Positions 1 through 12,867 of a DNA stretch of 64,000 nucleotides are shown here, one piece after another. Position 1 is the first letter of the stretch. Every line of letters starts with the position of its first letter. Both the position numbers and the translations under genes were made by a program. Source of the DNA: Davidsoniella eucalypti (Eukaryota > Ascomycota > Sordariomycetes > Microascales > Ceratocystidaceae); NCBI GenBank assembly GCA_004009845.1, contig RMBW01000068.1, forward strand, positions 62,001 through 126,000, given 5' to 3'. The notes under the pieces were generated by a model. That model saw only the letters and a program-made list of their open reading frames with translations. It ran no database searches and was not told the origin of the DNA.

Positions 1-3000
1 GTCTATCTAACTGTACTTCTATTTATTTCCATTGGCGAAGAATGCCGAAGAGATGGCTCATCTGAAAAAATAAATATATATATATTCAGCTCATATATCT
101 GATGAGCGAGGGACACTGTCAGTCCGTCCGACAACGATATTAAAGTGCAATCTCAAATTTATAGACGCTCGCATAGTCAGAGTTTATCCATCACTTCCGA
201 GCCTGGCAGAAACATCAAGTCTTATCCCGCCATGGGGGGTGGGCAAGTGCCTCAAGTTTATCATGGGACAGACAGATGGATAATGGAATGGAAAAGATAT
301 ATGGCAGTGAAACCCTTGAGGGTTCGGCTCATTTCACGGCTTACACGCACGAAATCAAGATGATTCACTTTAACAACATCCAAGCACTCACAAAATAGAA
401 AGACTCCGGGGTTAAAGCCCAAATCATATGGCGTTGAAATTTGTGTTACGAGAGGGCCAATGGCCGATGAGGATCTGCTCATGTTTCTATTGGCTACTTG
501 CTATATCTTTCGGTTGGAACTGTAGATACAGCACAAATACCATATATCCCGCCATTGTATATCGAGCTGTACAATGATACAGACAACATATATATGTTTC
601 TATTCTTGTAGTAGAGACATACAACTAGTATTGGTATAGTAAGCATCGTTCTTCCAGCCTATGTCAATCCATGCTCATAATAAGCGTCATTTTTTCTTTT
701 GGCTTTCCGGCCTCTTAGGCCCTTGCTTGTTCGGCCTTGTCTCTGATTCCCTATATTCCTCCCAAAAAGAAAACAAAATATAACAATATAATATAATACT
801 AGTCAATAATAACGGCGGGAAAAAAAAGAATTATTAAAAGATTGCACAGTCTTACTGTCTTCTCATTTAACCCCCAGTCCTGTAAAGCCGGGATTTCCAA
901 GGCCTCGTTAGTAAACCTTTGTAGTTATAGTTATCGTACTATGGATTTTGCTGGTTATTTATCCTTTGACAAAAAAGAAGAAAAAAAAAACACAAGTTGT
1001 CTGAGTATTACAAAAAAAAATCCAAGTAAATAAACGAACCACAAAAACAAAATAACAAAATAAAACCCAAGTCCAGCTCTTGAACTTTGGCTTGAGCTGG
1101 GCTTTCTAAAAACATTTGTGTGGATGCTAGGGGTAACAAGTTCATTTTCCATCTTAGCCAAGCTCAAGTCTCACAGCCCATCAACACATAAACCGTTGGT
1201 GTTTGTTGTAATGGTGGCCACAGAGCAAACAACTCCCCCCCCTTCTCATCATCTTATTCTGGTCTCCTCTTTTTATTATATATATAAATTAAATCTGTAC
1301 TTGTATAATTATAAATCCAAGCTTCGATTTCCTACCCCGTGCTTTTTTTTTCTTGTTTTCTGTTGCATCTTTGTTGACTCTCTTTTCTTTCCAACGTGAC
1401 ATTGCTTGTCTTGGGTTGTTATTGTTGACTTTTAAAACTCGTTTTTTAAAACTCGTTGCTATTTTGATGACATGTATCTCTGCCTCAAATAATGCGTTTT
1501 TGGTAGTTCGTATTATTCGTGGTAAGATATATGCTTATCACAAGTATCTGCATGTCTTCTATTTTTTGCGAGCATATCTTACAGTTGAAATATGTATATA
1601 CTAACCCAAATATCACATTCACTGTTGTCTTTTATACAGCTTCTCGGGAACTTTGTTGGGTTAATGAAACCGACGTCTTGCTCCGTTTTCCAATCCTCCT
1701 CTCTAGAATGGTTCGTCATGGCCGTCTTGCATGTTTTCTTGGGTAGGGACGCGGTTTATGTCTGTCCTTGCCATTCCCTTGGGTTTCCATCATCCATCTC
1801 CCTTCTACTTACTAGCAGGCAAGCTAGTGGTCAGACTAGTTATAAGCCGGTGCTACTAGAAAATAAAAGAAAAAAGCGAAAGTGTAAAAGAGACTTAAAT
1901 ATGTATATATAAAACAATGGAATGTCGTTAGTTGCACTTAATATGAAAAAGTAGTGCAAGTTATTAGACCAGACCACATGAAACCTTGACTTGTGATCCT
2001 TCCCACATTTTGTTTTGTGTTTGTGTTAGTGTTGTGTGTATTTTTTGTTGCTATTTACTTTTAATGTTATTATTATTTCTATAATGGGCAGAAAGTAAAT
2101 AAATCTTCCACACCATATAATACAGACATAATAATAAAAAAAGCCGCTTTGGTGATTTGTTTGGGTGTCTATTAAGGAAAAAGAGTTCATGCAAGCTCTT
2201 CGGCTGATTGCTATTTTCGACCGTTGTTTTAATATCTTTAGCACTTCTTCCCTTGGACTTTAGTGGTAGCTATATCACGCAGCTACTAATTTTATCAAGC
2301 TCTCCAAGATTCTATATCACATCGTTTGATTTGAGTTTTTTTTCTTTTCTTTTTTTCTTTTTCTTCTTTACAATTGGCTGTCCCAAGTTTGCCCCGAAAG
2401 TTCCTGGTTTGTGTTCCTGAAATTGAACCTCGAGGGATCGACTCTTTGTTTCTCTGTCTGGCAGCTTCTTTTCCATTCTCAACTCATCTTTGACGGTGAT
2501 AGCCATGAATGTGCTGATTTGTTATGTGATCTGCTCCTTCTTCCATGTCTATCCTCAAACAACCATAGCGAGATATAGGGCTTGTGACGAACCGCAGCAA
2601 CAAAAGAAACTTGTGACAAGCCCCCCCCCCCCCTCTCCCCTTTGTTGACTTTGGCTTGGAGATGATTTGTTTCTCAAGTCTTTTTTTTATTTTATTTTCT
2701 TATACCTTGGCTCGGATTGTCGACTTGGGCTATTTCTGATACTCGCTTGTTTGTAGGCTCAAGGGTTCTTTGTTTTCTTTTCTTTTTCAGCTTGATAATA
2801 GCCTGTTTTTTTTTTAACCCGATGCCACAAGACAAGGCACATGACCCCTTCATCCAGTCAGAATTCCATGGTCTTTTCTATCTACTTTTTTCTTGTTCCT
2901 GTTTGAGTTCGCTTATCACCGAATGGCAGTTCATGAAGTAAAACTTGAACTACAAATCGAGGAAAATGCAAGCAAGCCCTGCTGCTTTCAACTATTGATA

Positions 3001-4757
3001 CATATCTATATATATATATATATATATACAAGTAACTGCATGTACATTTGCTTACAACAACTATTTAATAACGCCCTACTGATTTCCCAGTATTATTTAC
3101 AATCATTCATCTTCATTATGAAGCATGCTGACCGGCCTAGTCTATTTGGAAACACAAAACTCGCCATTTGAGCAAGGCCAGCTAACTGTGCGTTGATTAG
3201 ACTAAACATTGTTTGTGTCCATTGACTACTTTAGCTGTAGTTACATCTCTTGCGGTGATTTCCTTCTTTTCTGCTTCGTCAACCATTCTTTGCCCTCGTC
3301 TCAATGTGTCATGGGCGTTAAACTCACATAAAGTTGACACTCTGACGAAGTGCTACTATGGCCCCATACAACTCTTCTATGATATAAGAATGATATAGAC
3401 CAGGTGGCCTAGCTAGCCCTGGCACATACTACCTCAACTTAATGTATCTTCTTCTTCAAAATCACAACTATACGAAATGCGTGCGCTGCTTTAGCTGTGC
3501 CACCGCATGTTTAACGGTGCGTTATAGCACACGGGCCGCTATAACTTCGCTCTGAACAAGAGCACATACAGCGGGGTGAAACGTCATGGCAGGGGCTTGT
3601 TACAGAGGGGAGCTCTGTTGTTATCTAAATTGCTTGTACCATGGAGTATGTGATAAGATATTATGTCTGACGATTGAGCCATCATCAGCAAAGTGCTTGC
3701 AGACGTTTGTTCTAAAGTGTCTGTTCACAGGACGGGGGGGGTTCTCATCTAGCTTCTCTTCAATATATGGCGAACAATGCGGCTTCATAGCACTGGTTAA
3801 ACACGTCAAAGTACATTGTAAGATAGATTAGCTGTATATACACTCAAGCACACAAGTTTCATCGGTTTCTCCCTCAGGTTGTAGGTCGGTGCTTGGTCAG
3901 GTCGATAGTGCGTTTGCAACACCTTGTAAGTGCGTGCATGATGTTTGGTGAATCGATCGATCGATTCAAGTCTGGCAATACAAAGAAAGCGACTAACTAA
4001 TTGGAGGAATACGGACGTATATAGAATAGTAGGATACGAGAGAGACGCGTTTTGGTTGTTCGAGGTTATATTCTTGCGTGCCATTTATAGGACACTGTCC
4101 AGATAGTCTTATTTGTTATAGCTAACAAGCAAGACTTCTGAGATATTAACTAATATGCTAAGCTAGATACTGAAGGGCGTTGTGTAAAAACACTAATAGT
4201 TGCAGCGAAAACTGAACTGAATTCGAACCCTGTGATAGAAAAAACAATGGTGTTGATAGATAAAAATCCATGACAAGTAAACGAAAAAGGAAAGAAAAAA
4301 CAAAAAGGTAGAGTCGACGACAGTCGATCCCCTTCAAAAAATAACCACCAGATAGAAACCAAAAAAATAAAACCAAGATATCCATCCCTAAGCCCTAGGG
4401 AACCCAGTAAACCCGATAAAATCCTTCCTTTTTTCTCTTCGTAGAAGATCCAGAAAACCCAAAGATTAAGCAAAGAAACGAAAAAAATAAAAAAATAAAA
4501 ACACAGTAAATGATGCTGTTCCATCCCTGATGATGGATTATGATGCAGTAAAATGCTCAATAATAAAAAGTTGTAAGTAGAAAATACAGCGCCTTTCCAG
4601 GGCGAGAAGTGAAACGAACCATAGCAGAAAGCGTGCTGTGGGAAAGATATATATGATAAGAAAGATGAGGGTATCGTTGAACAAGAGGCTTGCGAAGTGG
4701 AAGAAAACAAAGTGCAAGAGAGACAGCGATAGTGATGGTAGAGTAAACAAAAAGTAA
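1..4757. other. Gene-poor AT-rich spacer
   Basis: I see no supported gene in this stretch. Reading frames are short, lack codon structure and mostly have no ATG. It holds low-complexity tracts: pyrimidine-rich runs near 1.2-1.4 and 2.3-2.7 kb, a run of 13 C at 2621-2633, a TA microsatellite at about 3006-3027, and a perfect 20-bp palindrome at 3949-3968. The last few hundred bases (about 4.1-4.75 kb) are A-rich on the plus strand and lie just downstream of the minus-strand Myb-like gene, so they probably include its 3' untranslated region. Confidence 0.6.
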
Positions 4758-5639
4758 TCACCGGCAGGCAGCAGGACGGCTGCGCTTGAGGCCAATATCG
4801 CCGCCTCCCAAGAGGTTCTTCCAGCGCTGGCCAACAGTAGATCTGTTGCGGCCCAGGCTACGCGCGCACTCTTGCCACTCTTTGCGGGACAGGCGGATCT
4901 TGTTGAGGACGATCTCGATAAGAATGCGGTCGTCCTCATCGCTCCATTCCTCAGACTCGGAGTCAGACTCGGAGTCCGAGATGATGGCGGCGTGGCCAAG
5001 GAGCGAAGAAGAAGAAGAAGAAGAAGAAGAAGAAGAAGAGGAGACAGTAGGGGCGGGCTGCTCGCGGCACCACACGTCGTGGAAGTCGGAGCGCGCCAGG
5101 CCGAGAGGCATCACCTCGGGGCAGATGCGCGCGCGCTTTGGTGTCCGAGGCTCAGCAACAATGGACTGCAGAGAGTAGGAAGCAGTAGAGATGGAGTCGT
5201 AGTCAGAGTCTGCGCGGCGGCGCTTGTTTGAGATGCGCGGCTCCAGAGCCAGAGGCGACTCGGAGAGCTCCCGCTTGCGCTTGGGAGTAGTGAGAGCCGG
5301 AGAGGAAGAAGAGGCCGATGCGGTAGGCGGCGGGGTAGGGTTGCGCAAGATCTGGCGCTGCTGCTGTTGTTGTTGTTGCTGGAGTTTGACGGGCAGAGGC
5401 GCGGGGGAAAGAGTAGGCGACGGCGCCAGGGTGCAAGCCGAAGAAGAAGAGGCCTTGGGCTGTTCGGGAGCAGGCGTGGGTGTCGCGGCCAGCAGCGCGT
5501 GAAGCGAGCGGCAGGTAGCGATGATGTTGGATACGCTGGGCGCAGGCGAGAGCAGCGAAGGAGGACTCATGGGCGGCGAGGCCAGAGCAGAGTGCAGGCG
5601 CTGAGAAGCGTCGCAGGCAAAGGCGGAAGGGAGAAGCAT
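4758..5639 (-). CDS. Myb/SANT-like DNA-binding domain protein
   Basis: This is a predicted nuclear protein of 293 residues with one C-terminal Myb/SANT-like helix-turn-helix. The domain lies at about residues 232-285, begins EEWSDEDDRILIEIV and ends TVGQRWKNLL. Its spaced Trp/Ile/Trp core residues and the acidic entry are typical of the fold. The remainder is low-complexity: Ala/Pro/Ser-rich sequence, a glutamine run, a basic KRKR patch, an RISNKRRR patch likely to act in nuclear import, a run of 13 serines coded by GAA repeats on the plus strand, and an acidic SDSESDSESEE block directly before the Myb domain. The frame stays open upstream to 5819, but the only start there is TTG, so I chose the first in-frame ATG at 5639. 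An upstream exon cannot be excluded. The gene stands alone between long spacers. DNA binding is inferred from the fold, and the target is unknown. Confidence 0.75.
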   Translation of the reverse strand: MLLPSAFACDASQRLHSALASPPMSPPSLLSPAPSVSNIIATCRSLHALLAATPTPAPEQPKASSSSACTLAPSPTLSPAPLPVKLQQQQQQQQRQILRNPTPPPTASASSSSPALTTPKRKRELSESPLALEPRISNKRRRADSDYDSISTASYSLQSIVAEPRTPKRARICPEVMPLGLARSDFHDVWCREQPAPTVSSSSSSSSSSSSSLLGHAAIISDSESDSESEEWSDEDDRILIEIVLNKIRLSRKEWQECARSLGRNRSTVGQRWKNLLGGGDIGLKRSRPAACR

Positions 5640-8600
5640 GATTGTGGTAGAAGCCGTGAGGAATTGGAAGACGATAGTTTGCGACGAGTGATGCGTCGTC
5701 GAAGAAAGAGAGCTCGATGGCGGCAGATGCGAAGAGGGCAGAAAAGCGCGGTATTGGTGTTTGAATTGAAGAGAAGAAGCAATTGGCGGATGGGCGAGAG
5801 AGACTATTGCAGCGTCCAAGTGTTGATGCGGATAGGGAAATGTCAGGAAAACGGTTGGTGAGAGGGGATGGCGATAGTTCTATATATCAGGGCCCTGGTG
5901 ATAGCAAGGCAATCGACGAGGCCGGCTGGGACGCAGCAGAAGAACAAGCGGCTTTGTTCGAAAGCGGACAGAGCTGGATGGCGTAAGACAATATATGACG
6001 AAGGGATGAAGCAGAGAAAGAAAGAGAACAGAAAGAGAGAGCCGGAAACGGATGAGGTTGTTGTTGAAGGGAGGACGGCGATGTTAAAAGGGAAGAAAGG
6101 GTTTTGCTGGAAAACAAAACAAGAGAGCGCAAGGGAGAGGGGGGTGTTGTAGAATTGGAAAAAGCAGTGCTCTTTTTTGGCCTACAGAAGGTTGTTGGTG
6201 GAAGCGAGCAAAATAGCGGCAGGGCATGGGCTGTAAATTTGTAAATTATTAATTGATCTGGAAGTGTCGCAGTCAGGCTGCAGGGGCCGTCGATAAAATG
6301 GCGCGAAATAATGTGCTGGTTTCCCGTTCCGGACCTGCGTTTTGCTGGGGAAAAACAAGTATTTGATTAACGGAAAAGGCATCGCAAAATTAGAAAGGCT
6401 GGGGTGCTTTCTTTACAGAGCTTTCGAGGCGGCTGCGGTACATTTTCGGTACCAAGATCTGGCTTGGAGAGACCAGCCCGCTCGGACGCTTGCTTGTACC
6501 TTTCCGGCTTCTGTTTGCAGCAAAGGTACTTGAGCCTGCGGGCCTGGAAGTATCCCTTTCAATCTGTCATGTAGCTTTTTGGTCCTTCTATTCGTCCAGA
6601 GATTCAGGCCTGGTTCTGAACCGCCGGCCCAAAATGGCTTTGGTGCTGCGTTTCTGGTCCGTTCTGTAGCTGCTCTGCTGGAATGCCACTGCTAACCCAC
6701 ACTAGTGCCTGAACCCTTCTGAACATTGTCTAAATTTTACACAGCGCTAGAAGCTTCGACACGAAATCTCGCAGTTGGTGTGGAACAAAAGTTTCTTTAG
6801 GCCGCCACAATACAGAAGCTTAGTATCCCGTCGGTAGTCATTGTGCAAATTCCTGTGCTAACCTGCCCCCCGAATTCTTGAGACGAGTTCGGCGTCTCCA
6901 GATTGCCATTTGGTTAGTTGCAATAGCTACATCCCATTTTCAATCTCACCGCAAACACCCGCAAGGCGACGATGGTGATGAAGAGGGGGAACGACGATAT
7001 CCATTCCCGTCTGCCAGCCTCCGGACTTTTTGTGCAAGAAAGCTGTGCGCAATGCTGCTGCCGTGCTGTGTTGTGCAGCAGGTTGCATTCTCTTTAGCAT
7101 GCTGATACTGCTTTTATACAATAGGTACGGTTGCAGTATTATTTGTGCAAAACGCAGCTGGTCGCGTCTGTGCGTGCTGGACTGTGGCGCTGTAATTCAC
7201 GTCATTGTAGCAGTGGACTTGCAATATGGGGTGCTATATCGCGTCCCCCCCTCTATTGCAGTGTCGTCTTGCCCACTACGATCAGGCCTTGGGCGGGCAG
7301 AAGCCCCTCAACAGCTGCTAAACTGCCCGCCAGATTGTCTGCCCTGGTCTATAGCAGTACTAATACCTGCACCAGTATGTGCGCGCCGGCGACGCGTCCG
7401 TCCGCCCAGCTATCTGGCCAATTCCGGGCAGCCAGCGCTAGCAAGTTTGTAATGTTCTTCCTTTTTTTCTTGCCAGTGTCGTCTTCATCTGTTGATGCCC
7501 GACATGGCTAGTCGCACTTGTGACTGGGATGATTAGCTACGCTTGACAAGCTCGCCAACTCACAGCATCAGCAGCACGCAAGGCTTCGTTGGGCTCTGTT
7601 ACTGTAGCGCCGGCTGCCAACACACATGTATGGTCGTTGGCGGTGCCGTTAACATGCACTAGTACACTGCCTGATACTAGCACGCGCATATGTACTTATA
7701 TACACGGTACATGGTACATGATACATGTACAGTACAGTCCAGTACTGCTAATACGCGCTGCCTGATGGCTGCGCCTGCAACTAGCAGAAGCCGAACACGT
7801 AGCCACCGCAGATGCGAAGCTGCATATTGCAGGGCTGCATGATTATAGGCTGTATCTCCACACACTGATGCTACATCTTCTACAGTTTTCCTCACAATTC
7901 ACTGCTGCTGCTGCTGCTGCACCCGGCGGGGGCAAAAACGACCTGCATACAACGTACATATGTGAGCCTCAGACTTACTTAAGATCACAGGCCGATAGCA
8001 TCTCTCATTGGCCGAATCCCGCTAGGCGTTGCTGCCCAATTTGACACGACGAGAGTAACCAGAATTCTCTGCATGTTTCTTCGCTACAGCAGACGATTTG
8101 CTCATATCTCAGAATACCATCTTTCTAATATTGGCTGACGGCAATATCAACAGACCGGGACAAATGGAAGAAGTAGTTGTAAATAAACAAAGACAAACGT
8201 CAACATCTCTCTGTTCATCACAACAATTTCTTGCTCGTATTGTACTTCTTATCACCAAGCTAGCAAGGCTCTGGGATATAACATGCTTCGCACAGATGCC
8301 CGTACTGTCTATGTTGACGTTGCATTTTGTCCTCTTGTCCATTTTGTCTCCCTCGCAACCAACAATTAGTCCCAAACGGGTTAAAGAGAACCCTCTTTCT
8401 ATGGCCTGTCTAATTTCCTATCCCGGATCGGCCATTCTGCCCACCAACATTCTTAACTGACTTCCAGATCGCCAGCGTCTAATATCTGCCTGTTACTCTA
8501 AGCGTAGTTCCGAGTACTTTTGGCTTGCGGAACAAAAGCTGTCATGGGGCCTTGATTGTGCTGCTCTCATAGCTCCTGCCAGCTCGCCCACAGACACTGG

Positions 8601-11600
8601 AGCTTTTGCTTCTAGGAGCTATCGTCTCCGGCTAGCCAGCCATTTGTTGGTGTGCCATTCATCTGCAGATACAGATACATGTACTCGCCAATCCTCGTTC
8701 GCTAGACGGGGTCTGTCCATTTTCTCCAGCTAGCCATCCCATTTGATTGCTGGATCTACCCATAGCCTCTAAACAGCCGTCACTTCGGGCTTCTCGCTAC
8801 ACAACATATATTCTATCTACAGGGAACACAGCCCTGACCTGGCCGGCTCTGGTTGTCTCTTGCCCTCGTCATCCGTATCTTCACACTCTGTGTTCTTCAT
8901 GGTCTGTGTCTATCATTTCGCTATGGTGCCCCTCCGACGATCATCTTAATCCCTTGCCCAGTTGGACAAGCACCTAATGCAATAATCGTTGGACTTGCCC
9001 CTCAGTAGTAGGCTGGTAGAATCACCAACTCCCCCGTACCTTTTGTTAACTGCGCTATCGTGGACCCTCAAGTCCTTCTGGCTGTTTCTTGCCGAGCTTT
9101 CTCGTCAAAAAAAGAGTGTGTCACCCCTGGAACCAGAATCTACAATAAATCGCGACTATCGAAACACCAAAAAAGATCCCTAGCTCTCCGAGTCGTCGGT
9201 TTTTTTGTACTTCTTTCCCTTTTTCAATATCCATACTTGCTGTCTCTTCTTGCCGGTACAGAATAGGCTTTGAAGGGTGGTATATGCCCTTGGCTATCGA
9301 TCTGCAGCTGCTAACAAAACTCGGCATTGTGAACGGACGTGGACTTGAGGAATTTTGAGCCACTGGAATGCAGTCGATAGACCAAAACTAGGGCGCTTTG
9401 TCGAAGTCCCTGATCCCAATATCTGTATCTCTTTGTCTTCCTCTTACGAGGCAAAAGACAACGAGAAAGACCCCTTGATCTTGAAAATGGATCAAACGGA
9501 CAAAGAGGCTGTTTGCGGCCTTTCTTCCACGTTATAACATAATTCCAGAGTTGAAAAAAAAGCTTTCTTTGAAACAACCCGTAGACCATGTTACGTGCCA
9601 ACCGACTCCCATAGAGAAGCGCCGAAGCTGCTCTCAGGCAGGCTGTCCATGTAAAATTCTGGAAACTCCGAGTTCTGACAGCTTGAATGGCTAGCAAGAC
9701 TGGCTTCACTAGAATGCCATTGTCAAGGACAAATCCGGCCGACGCCTGTCAAATTCATTACCTGAATAGACTAACCACTTGCAATTTTTGTTCCAAGGCT
9801 AAATCCAGTTCTTCAACTTACATCATACACGCTTTTCCTCTTCCAACTGTGACAATATGCGGCCATGAAACGTAGAGATCCTACAGTGTAACGCACCACT
9901 TCTACTACAACTGGCGGCCCACAGCCAACCTCCTCGCCATGTCGTGACCTCCGTTACTAAGTAACTTCTCTTATCAGCTGTCAATACTACGACTTACGTA
10001 GTCTTTTTTTATCAGTAGTAACGCGTATCGAGCCGTCGTCTTTCTCGCCCGAGTCCTATCTTCCCTTTATACCTTCAGAAGACGGGGCTTAGATGATGTC
10101 CTCGATATATAGACTCTCATATCCCTCTGTACAGGCAGACCAAAGCAAGACTTTCGTGATGCTGTTAGAATACAAGTTTAATGAAGGAAAGCTTAACTAA
10201 GTGGTCCTTGGATATCCCATGAAATATAGCTTGCTTGACCTACTCGAAAAGATCCCCTCAAGACCCCTCCCTTGGTCACCCATTGTATCCTACGATCTCC
10301 TCTATCTTCTCTAGTTAGTGGCAAGTATTCACTGGTAGATATCTGCTGCGGACAGGATTGATCCACAGTCTAGCCGCCCATGATCCTAACACCCCTCCCA
10401 TGGCATCTAAGCCATCTTGTGTATATTCGACTATCTATAGTATCAGCTCGCTTCTCATCCACGATGCGAGTTACCGAGTTAGTACAGGGGAAAGATGATG
10501 CCCTTAGGACTCAAGAATATCGCATGCACTCCAAGCCTCCAGGATTTACTTTTCTTTCTTCACGTATCCTGTCTTCCTCTTGTAAGACTTATCTCTTCAA
10601 AGAATAAGAAAAAAGAAAAAAGGCGTCTCCCACGAACCTTCAAGGAAAATCCCACCATGTAGAATAAAGAAAGCTGCCCTGAAGAATAGCGCGTCGCGTA
10701 ATTCCCTTGCTCGATTTCCTAAATAGGTGTCATATGCAAGCTCTCAATGCGCGTTTAGTGGTAAGCTTCTCGACCCATTTCTGCCTTTCCAACCCCTGTT
10801 GTTCGTAGACATTTATCCCTAGACAGAAACTTAAAAAGATTGCCCGCGAAGTACGCTGTAGAAGCAAAAGACCTGTGTGAAAGAATAAAAGACACATAAA
10901 GACTGGCTGTTTTCGGCAATGGCGCAACTTAATTGCCTGAAGGGGGTTTTGTTAGTCATCCCTACACAAGACTCTTGACCTCGCCCGTACGTGCCCTTTT
11001 GCGTAGATGGACGGTATTGAGCTTCGGAGGGGTCCTAAGACGCAAGAGTGGGATACTTGCTCACTTAAACCATACAGAGCTTCCTTGCTGCCTCTAACGC
11101 TCGTGAGACTAGCTATGACGAAGGCTCGCAAATAATGGAAGAGACCACAGATCCCTCTCCTCTTTCTTCAGGTCCCACGCAATACACTACCTCCCTCATT
11201 AAGAGCTCACGCTCATCCTTCTTTTACACGAATAGAGACTGCGTAAAAAAGAAAAAAGAAAAGAAAAAAGACTCGACTTCGTGCTCCAAGTGTCCCTCGA
11301 GATAGGATTGAAGATACGCTCTATCTGAGGTGGCTGGTAGTAGGATGGGAATAATAACCCGGATGGTTCTCTCGACCGCTGCTGCAACATGTCTGAGACT
11401 CCGGAACTAATGCACATAATGTACCTATTATACCAGAGGATATAGAGCAGAGATGATATGGGAGGGGAAAGCAAGAAAAGTACCTACGTGGCATGCATTC
11501 TTCCTATGCAGGATCATGATACAACAGCTTTTGCTCACTGTTCCTACGTCCGGTTCCTATGCATCCTCTTGCGTTTTTCGTTTCTTTTCTCTCCTCCCTT

Positions 11601-12831
11601 CTCCTTCATACGTTCGCCGTTCCTGGTCTTGCAATTTGATAAGCCTTTTTGCGAGTAGAAGGGGTTCTTCATTGTATTGCCAAAGAGCGAAAGGAGTAGC
11701 TAGCTTTAGTTTCCTTCTTGATATATCCGTCATATCTGGTGATGGGATGTCAATATGTAAGCCATCGCCGAGTACACTAGGAAATAGTGGCGGTTTGAAA
11801 GAAGGGTCAAGTGATCCCCAAATCTCACATGTACACAAAGTGGCTCAACGCCGTACGACAGAAGTTTGTATTGCCTGTTCGGTCTTCAAGCAATCATGTC
11901 CCATAATCTTCATGTCCCGTCCATCATAGAACATGCCAGATAATAAGTAGCACCAAGTATGTAAGGATTTTAATGTGACATGATCTACTAAAAGGCCTCA
12001 ACTTTATTAGGATCTGAGCTCGTTGAATAACTATGGTTGAGTATGAACGGTACCCTCAAGTTTTTTTTTAAAAGGTCTTTGCACTTCCCATGTCTCTTTT
12101 TTTTCTGCTTCGTTATCTACCAAGGAAGATAAATGAAGAGTACAGGATAACCATCCTTCTTTTCACGGCTATTATCAGAGCACCTCCAGATCAAGACAAA
12201 GTATTCTTTTACTATCTCTTTTCCGAGTAAAACCAGAGGAAATCCGCGCAACGGCCGTGTCAAAAAAAGAGAATAGCCAGTATTATTGCACTCTCTTTAT
12301 CTTCTTCCTTCCCATCTCATGAGTCCGCACATCAACAACAAGCTTACCTAACTCTGAATACAAACGCCAGTTCTTATACTACATAGAACAAAGTAGGCAG
12401 GAACGTGAAGAGGAAAGCACATTTAAGACGGCTGGGTGAATGGGAATAATCTGCAGAAAGTCTAACAAAGTGACACTGTAAGCCTTGAGCTTGTGCCTTT
12501 ATAATATACGTAGCATAAACGGACCAACTATAATTTCACCATCGCTCGTCATAGGTGTAGGTGCTAAGAAATCCTTGTTAACGCTCAGGTTAAATTCTTA
12601 GAGATGGCCATCTCGATTCTTATCGTTTAACATAAGATAAGCTAGTACGACATGACGAGCAACTCTTAAGATACTAATACGGCATGTACCAAATGTGTCA
12701 TAACTCCTGATTCGATATATCCATCATACCGTTTCCTTCGTAATAGTTACTTTTCATTAATAAAAAATGAGCGCTGAAATTGACATACTCAAAGGCGTTT
12801 AACGAAATAAAAAGGTTAGAAGTTCGGGGGG
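5640..12831. other. Long spacer without supported genes
   Basis: No coding region can be supported in these 7.2 kb. Longer open frames at about 7.0-7.5 and 9.3-9.7 kb have no ATG start or no family resemblance, and they overlap other frames equally open. The first kilobase, upstream of the Myb-like gene, is purine-rich on the plus strand and is probably its promoter and leader. A (CTG)n microsatellite lies at about 7906-7920. A patch rich in GTAC/TGTACA words sits at about 7700-7750. The rest looks like unstructured, moderately AT-rich intergenic DNA. Confidence 0.55.
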
Positions 12832-12867
12832 GGGCCTATGGCGCAACGGTAGCGCGTCTGACTCCAG
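12832..12867 (+). pseudogene. tRNA-Trp (CCA), 5' half, interrupted
   Basis: This is the 5' half of a tryptophan tRNA. The acceptor strand is GGGCCTA, followed by TG at positions 8-9. The D arm is GCGC-AACGGTA-GCGC, and the anticodon stem TCTGA leads into loop CTCCAG with anticodon CCA at 12864-12866 and G37 at 12867. The sequence then leaves the tRNA completely. The matching 3' half lies about 0.8 kb downstream at 13671-13706. The break is between positions 37 and 38, the place where eukaryotic nuclear tRNA introns sit. The intervening DNA is far too long for a tRNA intron and carries a coding relic, so I read this as a gene broken by insertion. A run of eight G precedes CC at its 5' edge. 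Confidence 0.8.

Noticed and set aside
4210..4232. Reverse-strand GGGTTCGAATTC resembling a tRNA B box
   Set aside because: No five-base T stem forms around it and no A box or acceptor stem lies at the right distance.
4150..4761. Minus-strand open frame of 203 codons downstream of the Myb-like gene
   Set aside because: It is Phe/Ser/Leu-rich because the DNA is T-rich on that strand. It overlaps the 3' untranslated region of the Myb gene and resembles no family.
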